From the NCBI RefSeq assembly GCF_000350225.1, contig NW_005179029.1, positions 148,574 to 212,573 of the forward strand: DNA of 64,000 bases. Direction: 5' to 3'. The position numbers and the translations under genes are program-made. Shown piece after piece: positions 32,101 through 43,765 of the stretch. The number at the start of each line of letters is the position of its first letter. Position 1 is the stretch's first letter. A model generated the notes under the pieces. The model made no database searches, was not told the DNA's origin, and was given only the letters and a program-made list of their open reading frames with translations. This DNA comes from Chondrus crispus. Lineage: Eukaryota > Rhodophyta > Florideophyceae > Gigartinales > Gigartinaceae.

Positions 32101-34393
32101 CGGGCGCCGGTGTCACCAACGGGCGGACGCAGAAAATGCGATGAATACAATTATCCACGACGGGGACTCATGTAGTATACATCTTCAACCCGGCTCGCAG
32201 TTTTGGGGGGAGGAGTAACATGCTAATGTACGGATCAACACAAATCGGGGTCGAACCTCGAGTATTTAACCGAGGGGACATCCGGAACATACGTCGTATG
32301 TACACACAGGGCTGAGGGACGGAAAGCGTCTCTCATTCCGCAGAGACGAGCAACCCCTATCGAGTTCGATGGGAAAGCAGATTTTTGTGGCAAGGGTGGT
32401 GAGCACACCTGGCAACGTGTGCAAGCGGAAAATTGGTTACGATCCCATCAGGGTTGCGCAGTTGAATGCTCGTGCCTTCCAAACGCAGTCTACTCTAGAC
32501 ACCACTTAATGATTCGGAAGAGCACTACCGATATTGACAGTTGTCGGAGAGATTCCTTCATATGACGGACAGAACGCATACCGAGCATTATTTAGGATTT
32601 TGAAGGAGGAATTATATTGGTCCCCACATCCTGTCACAATGCTCGATGTCGTACGATGCGCGGCAAGACCCGGAGAGCGCACGAAGTTAAATGCACCGTC
32701 TCGTGACGGGGGCATAACCGGTGTTCGCCTACAGCTCGACAGTAGGCTGTACACAGACAACGGACTAAGGAGGGAAAATTCAGACAAGGTTTTAACGATG
32801 CGACCAGGATTAGATCCGAACTGTACATTTGATGTGACTTCGGACGCCCACCTGAGTTAGAGAATGGTGGGAAAAGATCGGACGTGATGTGGGACACGGT
32901 AGGACGTTGGAGGCCGCAAACGCAAGGAGCACATAGGCAAGGGTCATCAAAAAAAGGACGCAATTTGCCCGTGCTGAAAATGGCGAGGAGGAGAGTATGA
33001 ATTTAATTGAAGCTCAAAACAATTGCAACGAAAGTCTTACGGCGCAGTAGGACAAGCAGGGCACCTCGCAAGCGCATGCTCGAGATGCCCGAGCGGTGTA
33101 AAATGAACACCGGATATCTCGACCAATATTCCCTTAGTTCGAGTCGACGTAATTGGATCTACGCCTCCGCCGCACAGCGCTCGTTGAGCACGCCCAAGGG
33201 ATGGGATACCGAGGTATTGTCAATGCCACACCGCTGAACAGGGGTTGTAGGTGAAAAGGTGGGTCTCGCTCTCATACTCTCTGAGGATATTTGGAGGCCT
33301 GATTGGGAAGGAGGCAAGGCCGCACCATGGTTTCGGTAAAGAGAAGGTACTGAGGAAAAGAGGAAGGAAAGGGACGTGCACTGAGATTAAAGAGGAGGAA
33401 GAGGTCACACGAGGGCATGGTATCAAGAAAAAGGAGACGTCCGTCGTGCGCCAAGGATGGAAAAGAGTAGGGGAGGATAAGAGAAGGAAAATGAGACGCA
33501 TGCATCATGGATGGGGACGCAACATGGAAGCACCAAACTTCCAGGGGTGGAACGCCCCTCTCCGAGGCTTGTTCAACGACTATTCCGCCTCGCAAAGAGC
33601 CGCTCGAGGATTGATCGGAGATATACTCTCAAGGGAGACGTGTCTTCGTGACTCAACTTCACGATGCCGGAACACCTGAGTTTTATTAGCCGAACAGGCG
33701 GATTGGTTAGGAGGCTCTCGAGGGACTAACCCCCCTTTTCGATGGTAGATCCAAACGGCAAACGGACTATCCGAACTCAAAAAGATGGAGGACCCCAACG
33801 ATGCTCTAAATCACGCATGCAGCCTCGCGCGTCGCCTGTTGGCGAGCAATGCAGAAGAGAGGAGATTTGAGAATAGAAGGAGGAATAGCAATCCGGGCTA
33901 ACCAGTCGTACGATTGAATGGCTTGCAGGCGGAAGTTTCCCGGTAACATGCCCGCGCCGTGGGGAAATTATTTGCGATGCCGACGGCGTCGCGGAGGCCG
34001 AGGTCACAGAACCACGGGGCGGCAGCGAATAAGAGGGGGTGCTGACGCATGGATTTATTGTGAATCTCCGCGAGTGAGGGATACCGACGAGGAGAAGGAT
34101 AAGGTTGGGGCTAGGAAGGAAGATCGGATCGGGGACAGTAGTCCCAGGGGGAAGTCGGGGAACAGAGGGAAGACAGCGGGAGACCCGAGGTTGGGAGAAG
34201 AAGCCCACACCGAGACGCTGGCGAATAACATTCTCACAAGCACGACCCAGCGGGACCGGATGAGTTTCTTTCGTCTTGTCCTTGCCCATGCGGAAATCGT
34301 CGGCTGAGGGAAGACCGGAGCGGGGTAAAAGGGGAAAAGAAGTTGGAGATGAAGGAGTGAGCTCGCTGTGCAAGGACGCTCAGAAGAGAGATA
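29147..34393 (+). other. 5.2-kb non-coding tail of the chromovirus before the 3' LTR
   Basis: No enzyme or structural motif is seen; frames up to about 200 codons on either strand are low in complexity. Internal repetition: AAGGCAAGAGAACGCGGAACGC at about 29246 and 29917, and a module ACTTACTTACC...GTAACCCCC followed by a long T-rich tract and a ...GACGCA(C)AG boundary at 29577-29695 and again at 30904-31006. The latter looks like a 3' splice site or repeated untranslated region. A weak polypurine stretch (CAGAAGAGAGATA) abuts the LTR at 34381-34393 and probably primes plus-strand synthesis. Confidence 0.6.
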
Positions 34394-35409
34394 TGTAGTG
34401 CAATACGCACCTGAAAAGGGGGATGAAAAGAAGTGAAAAAGGAAAAATTGGATACTGTAGTCCGGGTTTTGGGGGACACACGTGTGCGACGAGGCGCACG
34501 ATTATTTTAATTATTTAATTTATTTACCAATTGGATCTGGAATCTAGAACCAGGAGCTACTGTACTCGCCCCGGCGGGGCTCTATATAACTTAGCCCTTT
34601 GACCGAACAAGTCAATAAACCAACCCGAGTTGCCAGAGTCTGATATCGCCTTGGTTGAAGTCCGTCTTTTACAAGACATTTCCTTTAACTACAGATTACT
34701 TTATCCTTTGCGCTCGGGGGTTCCCTTTTCTTTTTCCTTTATTTCCCTATCCTTTTCTATCTCTAATTCTACCTATTTTCCCTTATCTTGTGTTGGTGCC
34801 ATCGCCCTCGGTTGCGACCGAAACTGTGTAGGTGTCTTTGCCATCGGGCGACACAGTTGACGTAGCGCTGCTACTGTGACCCATTTTCCGACGGAGACTG
34901 TTGCAACGACGTCTCCCTCGAAGGGCTTCGTCGCGTTACAAACCAGTGTTGGTGCCATCGGCCTCGGTTGCGACCGAAACAGTGTAGGTGTTTCGAGCAA
35001 TCGGGCGGCACAGTTGACGTAGCGCTGCTACTTTCATTTCATCCCGTCGGGCTGCGTCGCGACGCTCCCGTCGAAGGCCTTGTCGCGTTACAAGGTGTCG
35101 AAGAAGCTCAACGAGCATATGCCTTACAACCCAGTGGAACCGGGGTACCTAAGTACGCGCCCCACCCCACACTCGTCGAGCAGTTCTCTTCGCAAGTCTC
35201 TACCACATCGATCCCGGGCCGGGCTATTTCTCTGTGCCCCCCGTACCAGGGATCTGAGCTACTACGAGTCGCAAGCTCGTTTGAACGGAGAAGGGAGAGT
35301 CGGACACTCCGTAGCGCTGTGCCATCGGCAGTTATTCTTTTTGCTGCTGTTGTTGTTTTTGCTGGACCATCGGACCGCGGTCTCTGCCTGACAGGCGCAT
35401 TGCACTACA
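34394..35409 (+). repeat. 3' LTR (1016 bp) of the chromovirus
   Basis: It matches the 5' LTR along its length but is 155 bp longer, because a unit around GTTGGTGCCATCG...GCGTTACAA (about 34793-34950) is tandemly duplicated. A TATA box is at about 34581. It has the same termini and is followed by AGCCA. Confidence 0.95.
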
Positions 35410-37204
35410 AGCCACCACTTTACTTTAGCGTGATATCGTTCGCAACCGCATCAAACCCTCAATTGTACGGTCGTCAGGACCAGTCTGGCCTTGAGGGAGC
35501 ACTGGTAGTAAACTGCCGTTTCTAGAAACATACTGCGCAAGGGTTCATTCAAGCGCTGCGCCTACGTCTCCCAATGGAAACGAATGGTAAGAGAAGGGGC
35601 AGGCATGTGAAAAGTTCTGGTCGCCGGGTTCGAAGGAAGAAGCAGCCATTCTCCACAGAGCAACTCGCTAAATCCTTCAAAGAGCCAACAAGTAGCGAAA
35701 AAACATGTGAAGAAGATGGAAAACTTTCTCGTATCGAGAGACACCACAGCTTATTCTGTCGAGATGTAATTGTCAATTCCAATGCTCTCAGGGAGCTGGA
35801 AAATGCCAATGATTCCTCTATCTATGAGGGGACTGCAGAAGCGCCAGAAGAAGAACCTGTTGGGAGCGTGATGGAGGGTAACGGAGCCGATAAGGACCAA
35901 TCATGTGTAATGATCAATGCTACATTAGCCAAAGATCAATTCAATGGCTTGAACCTGCAGGAAGGTGAGGAAGACGAAGAAAGCATCATTGATCTCATTG
36001 GGTCTGGTTTGAACATTCTGGATCCACAGCTCAATTTGTCCCACGTATGTGTAGACGCACAGTCTTCCGAACTGATTCAAGAACTCCGCGACAATCTGCC
36101 TGATATTCCGTTGCGTCGATTCAAGAAATTCCTCTGCTGGAGAGTTATGGGTGGACTTGTCATGGCTTGTGGTACGACGGCAATGAAAGTAGAACACTAC
36201 GAGTCTTTAAGGCACTGGATTTCATGGAGCAAAGAAGACAAAGGAAAGAAGAGGGGGACGAGCAGTTACTCTCACTTGCAAAAGAATATTTTTCCGTTCA
36301 TGAGGAAGTTTTCATTCCCGAAAACAATTACTTGTTCATTTGACGTCAATGCTGCAAAGTCGGGAGCAGCGGCAGGCTCATGGGACTCTGAGCAGCGGCT
36401 TGTACCTGCGAGAAAACAGGTGAAAGTCGTTAAACTGAGTGAGTGGATTCGTCGGGATCTGTCGTCTGGGAGGCGGTTCATGCAACTTTGTACAGAAAGA
36501 GCCAAAGTTGAACCAAATTAGTTCATTCTTGACAGTATAGAGAACTGCCCAATAGTCAGAAACCGCGATGCTCATACCACTGCTTCCACTGTTTTCTTCA
36601 GTCGAAATCCAGTGGAGGATTCCAATCTCTGTCGGTCAGTTCCAGAAGGAACAACAGTCCATTTATCCATAAATCCGAGTGATGAGAGTGGTGTTGATGA
36701 AGTCAAAAATGTATTCACTGAGTCCGGGCTATCGGAATCTGAGTTCTCGCAGTCGACAGAATCGAACTTCGGGGCCGTGACGTGTTTTCGTGGATGTGTA
36801 CAGAAAACTCAGTTGCAGTCCGGCAATAGCAGAAGTGATATTGGATTCATTCCTGGTGATGTTTTGGTTGATATTACGATTAGAACGTCTCGAGCAGGAT
36901 ACACTTTCACACTGGTTAATAGGATATTCCCATGGATGCAGACGAGTACGGATCCTGTATATTCATGATCTTTCGTAACGGAAAAAGAGAGCTGCAGGCC
37001 ACATGCAACTTTATGTATCCCTCATCCTCCACATCAGCAATTGTTCATGAAAAGGGATATTCGCCAAGTCTCGGAAAACTTCAGAACGGTAACGACTACT
37101 TCGTGTACCGAGTTATGCTTTACTCGGACGACTTTCAACCTTTGGCGGGCACAAAAGGTAGTGCCGGAGGGTTCTATATGCTCCGTCTAAATCTCCCTCT
37201 GTGA

Positions 37205-39010
37205 AACTGAGCAGGCGCAGGCTCTGTCCGCGTTTTGAGCCTTACGCACCTGGGGTATCATGCAACAATGTATTTCGCGTTTAGGTTCCAGACAAGTGGG
37301 CTCCGTGCGCGCTTCGCGCGCCAAGCCAAGTCCCTTCCTCCTCCGCTCCTCGTTCTGCACACGCTGTCGTTCCCCGCCCCGCTGCTCCCCCTCCCTCTGC
37401 GCTAACTCTCCCGTCTTCTCTCCGGTCTTTGTCGCCCCTTGCCCCCTCGTCCTGCCACACGTTACTCGCCCCTGCGCGTCGCGCCCGGTCCGCGCCGCCA
37501 CCCTCTGCGCCGCCGCCCGCCTGTGTCGCCTTCCCCCCCGGCCGCGGTTCGGTCCCCGCAGCCCGCAAACATGGTCAGCGCCGCTGCCCTCCACGCCGCC
37601 GCTCGCTTCCGCCTAACACTGCTACCTGGCGGCGGCTCCCGGCACCCACCCGCCTGCGCGCGCCCTCCTGCACCGCCGGCTGCGACACCTGCCCGGCTCG
37701 CAGCGACCACTTTCCCCGTTCTTCGCACCTCCGTGATGCGCGCGGCCCGCGCCGCCGCCCTCCGCGCCACCGCTCCCACCACTACCTCGACCGAACCTTC
37801 CCAAGCGCACCCGTTCACTACGTCCCCGCGCCGCAGGCACACCCCGCCCACCAGCCCGCAGAACGTCTCTGCCACGCCCGCGTCCGTCCGCCCCGCCACT
37901 GCCACCCACCACGCACGTCTCCCGCCACATCTCGCCGCGCACGGCGCTCTTCGCCGCGTGCTGCCCGCTCATGTTGCGCAGAAGCTCCACGCAGCTCGCC
38001 ACCACGCGCGCTTCGCCCGCCCGCCGGTCCAGCAGAGTCTCCGCCGCCGCTTGGAACCGCTTTGCGTGGAGCTGCATGCACACCACGTCCGCGATCTCGC
38101 GCGCACGCCCGTCCCACCCGCCGCACTCGCCCACCACGGCGTCAACGCCTGCCTCCACTGCTACCCGGCACACCACGTCCATCACCGTCTCTGAGCAACC
38201 CAGTTAGCGCCCGCTCGCCGTCGCGCCTCCCCCGCCCCCCAACACGCGCGCCCGGTTGAAGCCCGCTCGCCGTCCCGCCTCCCCCGCCCCCCGGCACGCG
38301 CGCCCGGAGGAAGAAGCGTGCACCACTCCAAGCCGGCGAGANNNNNNNNNNNNNNNNNNNNNNNNNNNNNNNNNNNNNNNNNNNNNNNNNNNNNNNNNNN
38401 NNNNNNNNNNNNNNNNNNNNNNNNNNNNNNNNNNNNNNNNNNNNNNNNNNNNNNNNNNNNNNNNNNNNNNNNNNNNNNNNNNNNNNNNNNNNNNNNNNNN
38501 NNNNNNNNNNNNNNNNNNNNNNNNNNNNNNNNNNNNNNNNNNNNNNNNNNNNNNNNNNNNNNNNNNNNNNNNNNNNNNNNNNNNNNNNNNNNNNNNNNNN
38601 NNNNNNNNNNNNNNNNNNNNNNNNNNNNNNNNNNNNNNNNNNNNNNNNNNNNNNNNNNNNNNNNNNNNNNNNNNNNNNNNNNNNNNNNNNNNNNNNNNNN
38701 NNNNNNNNNNNNNNNNNNNNNNNNNNNNNNNNNNNNNNNNNNNNNNNNNNNNNNNNNNNNNNNNNNNNNNNNNNNNNNNNNNNNNNNNNNNNNNNNNNNN
38801 NNNNNNNNNNNNNNNNNNNNNNNNNNNNNNNNNNNNNNNNNNNNNNNNNNNNNNNNNNNNNNNNNNNNNNNNNNNNNNNNNNNNNNNNNNNNNNNNNNNN
38901 NGGCCTGCCCTGCGGCCAGGCCCCGCCCGTGGCCGCCACTTGTCACGGTAGCGCCAATGGCAACGCGGGAGCGCAAGGACATACAGACAGACACACAGAC
39001 AACGATTTTA
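37205..39010 (-). other. GC-rich insertion with a gene fragment (armadillo-like, minus strand) and a gap
   Basis: Composition changes abruptly at both edges, and the transposase reading stops at 37200 and resumes near 39012. The minus strand of 38130-37690 codes for helical repeats (AKRFQAAAETLLDRRAGEAR, VASCVELLRNMSGQHAAKSAV, then in another frame VAETFCGLVGGVCLRRGDVV) that look like armadillo/HEAT units; ARMC6 is one possible relative. Pyrimidine-rich and repeated GCCCGCTCGCCGTC.CGCCTCCCCCGCCCCCC segments lie at 38208 and 38261. The block includes 560 N (38342-38901), so its length is uncertain. Probably a host gene fragment inserted in, or captured by, a transposon. Confidence 0.45.
38342..38901. 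other. Assembly gap (560 N)
   Basis: Unknown bases; all frames drawn through it are artefacts. Confidence 0.95.
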
Positions 39011-41556
39011 GTAGTTGTAGACATTCTCAGGTGCACGACAGATGGAATAGAGATGAAAGACTTCTTTGGAAATGAAATCACTGCATTTGTAGATATTGTG
39101 GGATATATTGGAGACTATCCAGCAGTGACACATACTCTCGACGTATTAGGTCAGAGCGCTGGAACTCCGTGCCATCTGTGCACGTTCAGAAAATATTCTG
39201 AGAAGGGAATTGGAGAGTCTGACTACGCATACACCAAGAATCACTCGCGAAACTCTGCCTTCTGCAGAGACCATGATCGAATGGAATTTATAAGGCATGA
39301 TCTCGTGAGCAAAGAAGACTTCCAACACGTACGATTGAAAAGCCGTTCACAAACTTGTGTGAGCGTCGATGCTGGAACTTCGATTGAAAGTCCAGAATAT
39401 CTCCCACTTCACCATTTGTCTCGTGAACTCAGGAATGCAAGGGAGCGCGTTCCTTTAACCGAAAATGGAGAGAGAGTTGTACCTGCTATCTTTGACCCTT
39501 ACAGATCTGCTGTAGTGGCTCCGGACCACCTTCTCGCTGGCCTTTCTCAAGATGTTCTGAATGTGGCGCTCTCTGTGTTTCAGAAAAAGCAACGCCTTAC
39601 AGCAGAGATGTACATTTAAGAGGCATTCAGGACGCATGGATTAGAGATGCAATCTCATATATTCAACGCTGATGCAATCAGAATTCATTCCATGTCTTTA
39701 TCGAGTATGTTTAATGTCATTTTGGTTGCACCCTTTGCGTTTAAAAGTGCACTATTTCTTCACCTGAGCGAGAGGAAAAAACAAACCTTTCTTGTCACGC
39801 AAAGAGTGACAAACGTGATGTTTCAAGTTCGGATTCAGTTAGTTCGTCTGATTCCGAAGAGGAAACTGAAGAGTTGTGCTTAAGAAAAAGATTCGAACCT
39901 GTGCGCAGTTCTATTATTGAACTAATTGCGAAGTTTCAGAAGCTCGTTGACGCAACGTATTATTACCCAATTACTGCTGTAGATGGACAGAAGTCAATCC
40001 GAATGTTTAATGAGGAGGGTGGACAAAAACGGCTGAGTGATTTATCTCAGCAAGCTTCTGAGTATGTAGATAGTCTGAACGAGGTTTGCAAGTTAAGTCA
40101 AGAGGCCAGGAAACATCTCAACAAACCAAACGTGCACCGATTGGTTGAACTTTAGAACCATACATTGCCATGTTTCGGACATATTCGTCACTTTCAGGAG
40201 CTTCTCTTCGAGGGGGCGCACCAGCCTTTGAAACGAGCAATATCAAAATCAAACCATAGAAACCCACAGTTGTCAGCAATGAATTCCATACCGGAAAACG
40301 ACTGGCTTTCTAGGCTTGGAGAGGTTACCTCATCAGTTGAGGACCCTGGCAACATTGACGACGAGATTGCTTCTGAGTTAGAAAGCATTGCTATCGGTGC
40401 ATGTCTAGAACAGAAAGATTCAAGGAAATTAAGAAAGTTTCTTAACAGTACTTTCGTACCGCCGTTATTGCGTAACTTGAAGAGAAAAATTCGTGGACTG
40501 GGAGACAGATTTAAGCATGATTAGACTTGGGTGCCTGGTACAGAGTTAGAGGATCTTGGCATTGCTCTCGAAAGGACATCGTTCAAGACACAAAACAGGG
40601 AAGCATTTCAGGCACTCGAGAATATGTTTGGAGTAGAAACTCCAGGTGTGCAATGGGCGGTAATGTTTATGATATCATGCTTCAAGGTTCGAATTTCCGA
40701 CGTAAACGAGTATGTACAAGAAAGAAAGATTGACAAAGGCATACGAAGACATGACATATTACGACCAGGTGAGATAGTACAGGCCACTGTGAATACGTTT
40801 TGGAGGACCTGTAACGACGAAGTGGTCATGCTGGTAGATGAAGTCCAGATGGACTACGGCAACCAAACTCAATCTTTCGATATGGATCAGTCTGAGACTT
40901 TGTTCTGGTACGTAGCAGGCCTACTTCTATCGCGAAATATTATGGAAAAAACAAGACCAGGAGTGGAGTCAAATTTAAACGCAAAGAAAAAAGAAGCGTG
41001 CAAAGACGAACAGATGTATGCTGTTGTCATTCCCCTCGAAGAAGTTGCACAATGCCTGCTGTTGGGAAGAAAAAGGTTTAAAATACTGCAGTCAAGTGGC
41101 AACTATATTTTAAGGTTACATTCTGGTATTCAGAAGGCAATAGCGTTGCATGATTGCGAGGCAAGCCTAAATGGCGCGTCTTGCAAAAAAGAAACATCGG
41201 GATGTGTTACACATTCCCGAAAGGTTGACGAAGGAGGCTCGTATTTCATTTTAGGAACTGCCGAAGGATTCCCTCCTAGGAAAGGTTAGCCACTGCAAGC
41301 AGGTAGGAACTGCAGTCATTAATAAGCAAGTCGAAAAGATACCGGAGTTACCATGTCGAGGCGCGCAATATTCCGCGGTTTCGTCCACCGAAATGTTGAC
41401 TACAAAAATGGTACCATGTCCTACATATCGCAATTTGTGCAACTTCCGGAGACACGCGGACCAGTGCCCCTGGCCCCAGAACCGGGAAATTATCACTACT
41501 GCTTTCCTTCTGGTGCCACCGGGAAGGAAACTAGGATTCTCTATAGGGCACATTAA

Positions 41557-43479
41557 ATGTAGCTGTGCACACTTTCGTACTCGCAGCGCGCGGCTTGTTG
41601 TACTCAAGCTCTGCACTTCGGGCAACATGCCCCAAGTGCAGACTTGAGTAGGCTGTCAAAAAGCATGTCTCATGTATGCATGGGCCATGTAAGTATGCAT
41701 GGGCCATGTGAATATATGGGTAGCTGCTGGATACGAAGTTAAAGGTGAAGTGGGTCATTTGTATGCAATATATTGCTTTTGCGCGCATACAGCTGCAGGC
41801 AGATATTTTCTTGTTGTGAATGCACACCGCGATCTAACCAAAAGCTGTTAGTACCGACGCAGGGATGGATTTCTGTGAGGCTGTTTAATGATTAGGAGCA
41901 ATACAGTTGATACGAATGATATACTACCAGAAGGAATGCGGAAAGGCTATTAGAGAGAGGGTACCTCGACGCGTGGAGATCAAGCACATCGAGGTTGCAA
42001 GCGGACAATTGTATGGAGCACCTCAAAGTGCACCAGGTGTAATTATTACGCTGCATAGCTACAACTAGATGCGTAGCTAGGACGCTATACATGTGCAGCA
42101 GATAGAAACGAATGTTTGAGCTTAAAAAGTCGCATTTCAATTGGCAGCTAAATTGTTCCACAGCGCAAATGTATCTTTGTAATTGGCCGGGTGCCCATTT
42201 CGGGGCACAGCCATTATCGTAATGGAACTGACTGTATTGTCGTAAGATTCGTAATACTGGGCCCAGTATACAATAACTCAATCGGGGCAGGTCTCCGGTG
42301 GCAACAAAGCGGAGGTGCAGTGTCCGATAATGGGGCGCTCTCGGAACGCTGAATCCAATACAAATTGGTACTGATGTCCGAAAGCGCGCGTTTTCCACTT
42401 CTCTGAAGGTCGCGGTAGGTTACATAAAGGCATACTGAGTCGCACCTGTTTGGTTCCTCGCGTGTGAGAGACATCTCCGAAGGGTCAACACACAGGCTGT
42501 GAAGCTCCACAGGCCATCCATAAGACAGCTGTTCAGGTTTGTTTCGTTGTTCTACTCGCTTCGATTCCGCCTGTGTTTGTGTGAAACTGACCATTCTTTC
42601 CTACATTTGATGCATAGTATATGTAAGAGAGCGAGGACCGACTGGTCGTGGACCTAGTCTAATCTGATACGCGAAGTTCAGACGTACCAAGTATACATGT
42701 TATGTTTCATCTGCCTTGTTAGACAAACTAACCTTCTTGTTTCACTTGTGTTCATCACTTTGTAGGTATGTGCGCTCATGTGATATGTACATGTTCGCGC
42801 GGTAGGGCCCGCAAGGGAAGGACATTTCGGCAGTAGTGGCGACCCCGGAGTCCAGTTTTATGTGCTCATAGCATATATACTGTAGAATACATAGGTCAAA
42901 TTGTTCTACAGTGTCATGAATAGCGAAAAGGTAAAGGTTTCTATGGGCAACGATCACTCGTAGTAGTGAGTTCTTCTGATTAAACGGAGAAATTCATAAT
43001 TGTACATTCATGCCTACAAGACAGTAATCACTGTCGTTCGGGGAGGCTGTCAGGAGTAGTAAAGGGACGGGAAGATGGACCACCAGAGGCGGCGTCTAGC
43101 TATGCAAAATAAGAGTGTGTATGAGGATGTAGCAGAGTAGGAAAGGGAAGACCGCCGAAGGCCGTAGAAGATTAGGAAAACGAAGACCGCCTGGCGCTGT
43201 AAAAGTTCTATTCAGCAGATACCGCCTGCGGAGATCTGCCACATACAACGCAAGACCACCTCGGAGATAATCAGTTCAAATTACTAAAGATCGTATGTGG
43301 TAGTCAATCCTGGGAGTACTTGGCCAAGTCCTAGGCGGTCCTTCCGTTTTTCAGAAGTGACACCTGACGGAGGTCTCTCCAAAAGAAGCCATGTGTACTC
43401 CTGCAGCGCACCACGGCGCGTAATTATTCGACCTCCTACGAACTACCAGGATTTGAGAGACACTTAGCGCTGCCGATGG
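41557..43479. other. No convincing gene; repeat-like
   Basis: Minus-strand frames at 42594-42214 (126 codons) and 42398-41892 lack any motif. From 43080 to 43650 the words ACCGCC/GGCGGT recur at least eight times in both orientations, which suggests overlapping MITE debris. TTTCGGCAGTAGTG at 42826 is shared with the palindrome at 46843. Confidence 0.4.
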
Positions 43480-43499
43480 TTCTAAATTTGGGCTATCAA

Positions 43500-43765
43500 T
43501 ACCGCCACAGGAGGTTTTTTGAATTTTATTTTTGGCGGTAAAATGAACCTTCTCAGGAGGTCAAAAGTGTGACCAATAAGGGATTGGCTTTTACCGCCTG
43601 AGGCGGTCATTTTCTGGTTATCATACCTCCTCATAGACCTCCGGAAATTTCTAAAATGTACCTTGTAGTGATGATTTGCCCTCTCTACGGCGGCGTTCGA
43701 AGTCATCGATGACGCCTTTTTTCTGTTGGATGGTGAGGCCCAGTCTTTTGGGGACACTGGAGATC
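43500..43765 (-). pseudogene. First exon of a DDE_1 transposase (helix-turn-helix), isolated
   Basis: On the minus strand from about 43765: MTISSVPKRLGLTIQQKKGV, then IDDFERRRREGKSSLQ, the first half of a CENP-B/Tigger DNA-binding domain. It ends at CAAG|GTACATT near 43661, a good donor site, after which no coding continues. The second half of the same domain type (ASLAQWAFTAFGLP) starts the pseudogene at 3252, at just the residue where this exon stops. An orphan exon of that family, with adjacent GGCGGTAAA-containing repeat. Confidence 0.6.

Larger units (their letters stand above)
21294..35409 (+). mobile_element. Full-length Ty3/Gypsy chromovirus, 14.1 kb
   Basis: LTRs at both ends begin TGTAGTGCAAT and end ATTGCACTACA and are flanked by the 5-bp duplication AGCCA (21289-21293 and 35410-35414). 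The order is LTR, primer-binding site, gag with zinc knuckle, protease, reverse transcriptase, RNase H, integrase, chromodomain, a 5.2-kb non-coding tail, and LTR. Integrase after RNase H and the chromodomain place it in the Ty3 chromovirus group. The coding region holds several stops and frameshifts, so this copy is not autonomous. Chromodomains of this group steer integration to marked chromatin. Confidence 0.95.
35574..41556 (+). pseudogene. KDZ/Plavaka-like transposase gene, decayed and interrupted
   Basis: Collinear plus-strand pieces: 35574-36521 (basic start, then DIPLRRFKKFLCWRV), 36522-36968, 36932-37204 (NGNDYFVYRVMLYSDDFQPL, GSAGGFYMLRLNLP), a GC-rich insertion, then 39010-39619 (GIEMKDFFGNEITAFVD, GDYPAVTHTLDVLGQ, PCHLCTF), 39647-40155, 40165-40524 (NHTLPCFGHIRHFQELLFEGAHQPLKR), 40531-41289 and 41353-41556 (YISQFVQLPETRGPVPLAPE). 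These blocks match, from memory, large transposase-like proteins grouped with KDZ/Plavaka elements. Lesions: stops at 36519, 39617 (TAA), 40153 (TAG inside VEL-stop-NHTLP) and 40522, frameshifts near 36930, 39790 and 41300. Family assignment is moderate; that it is one former gene is strong. Confidence 0.6.

Noticed and set aside
33777-34373. 198-codon minus-strand frame near the 3' LTR
   Set aside because: Pro/Ser-rich composition, no motif, and it lies in the non-coding tail. Probably chance.
38142-39619. Frames of 230-430 codons spanning 38342-38901
   Set aside because: They exist only because 560 N are read as open codons. Only the part after about 39010 is genuine coding.
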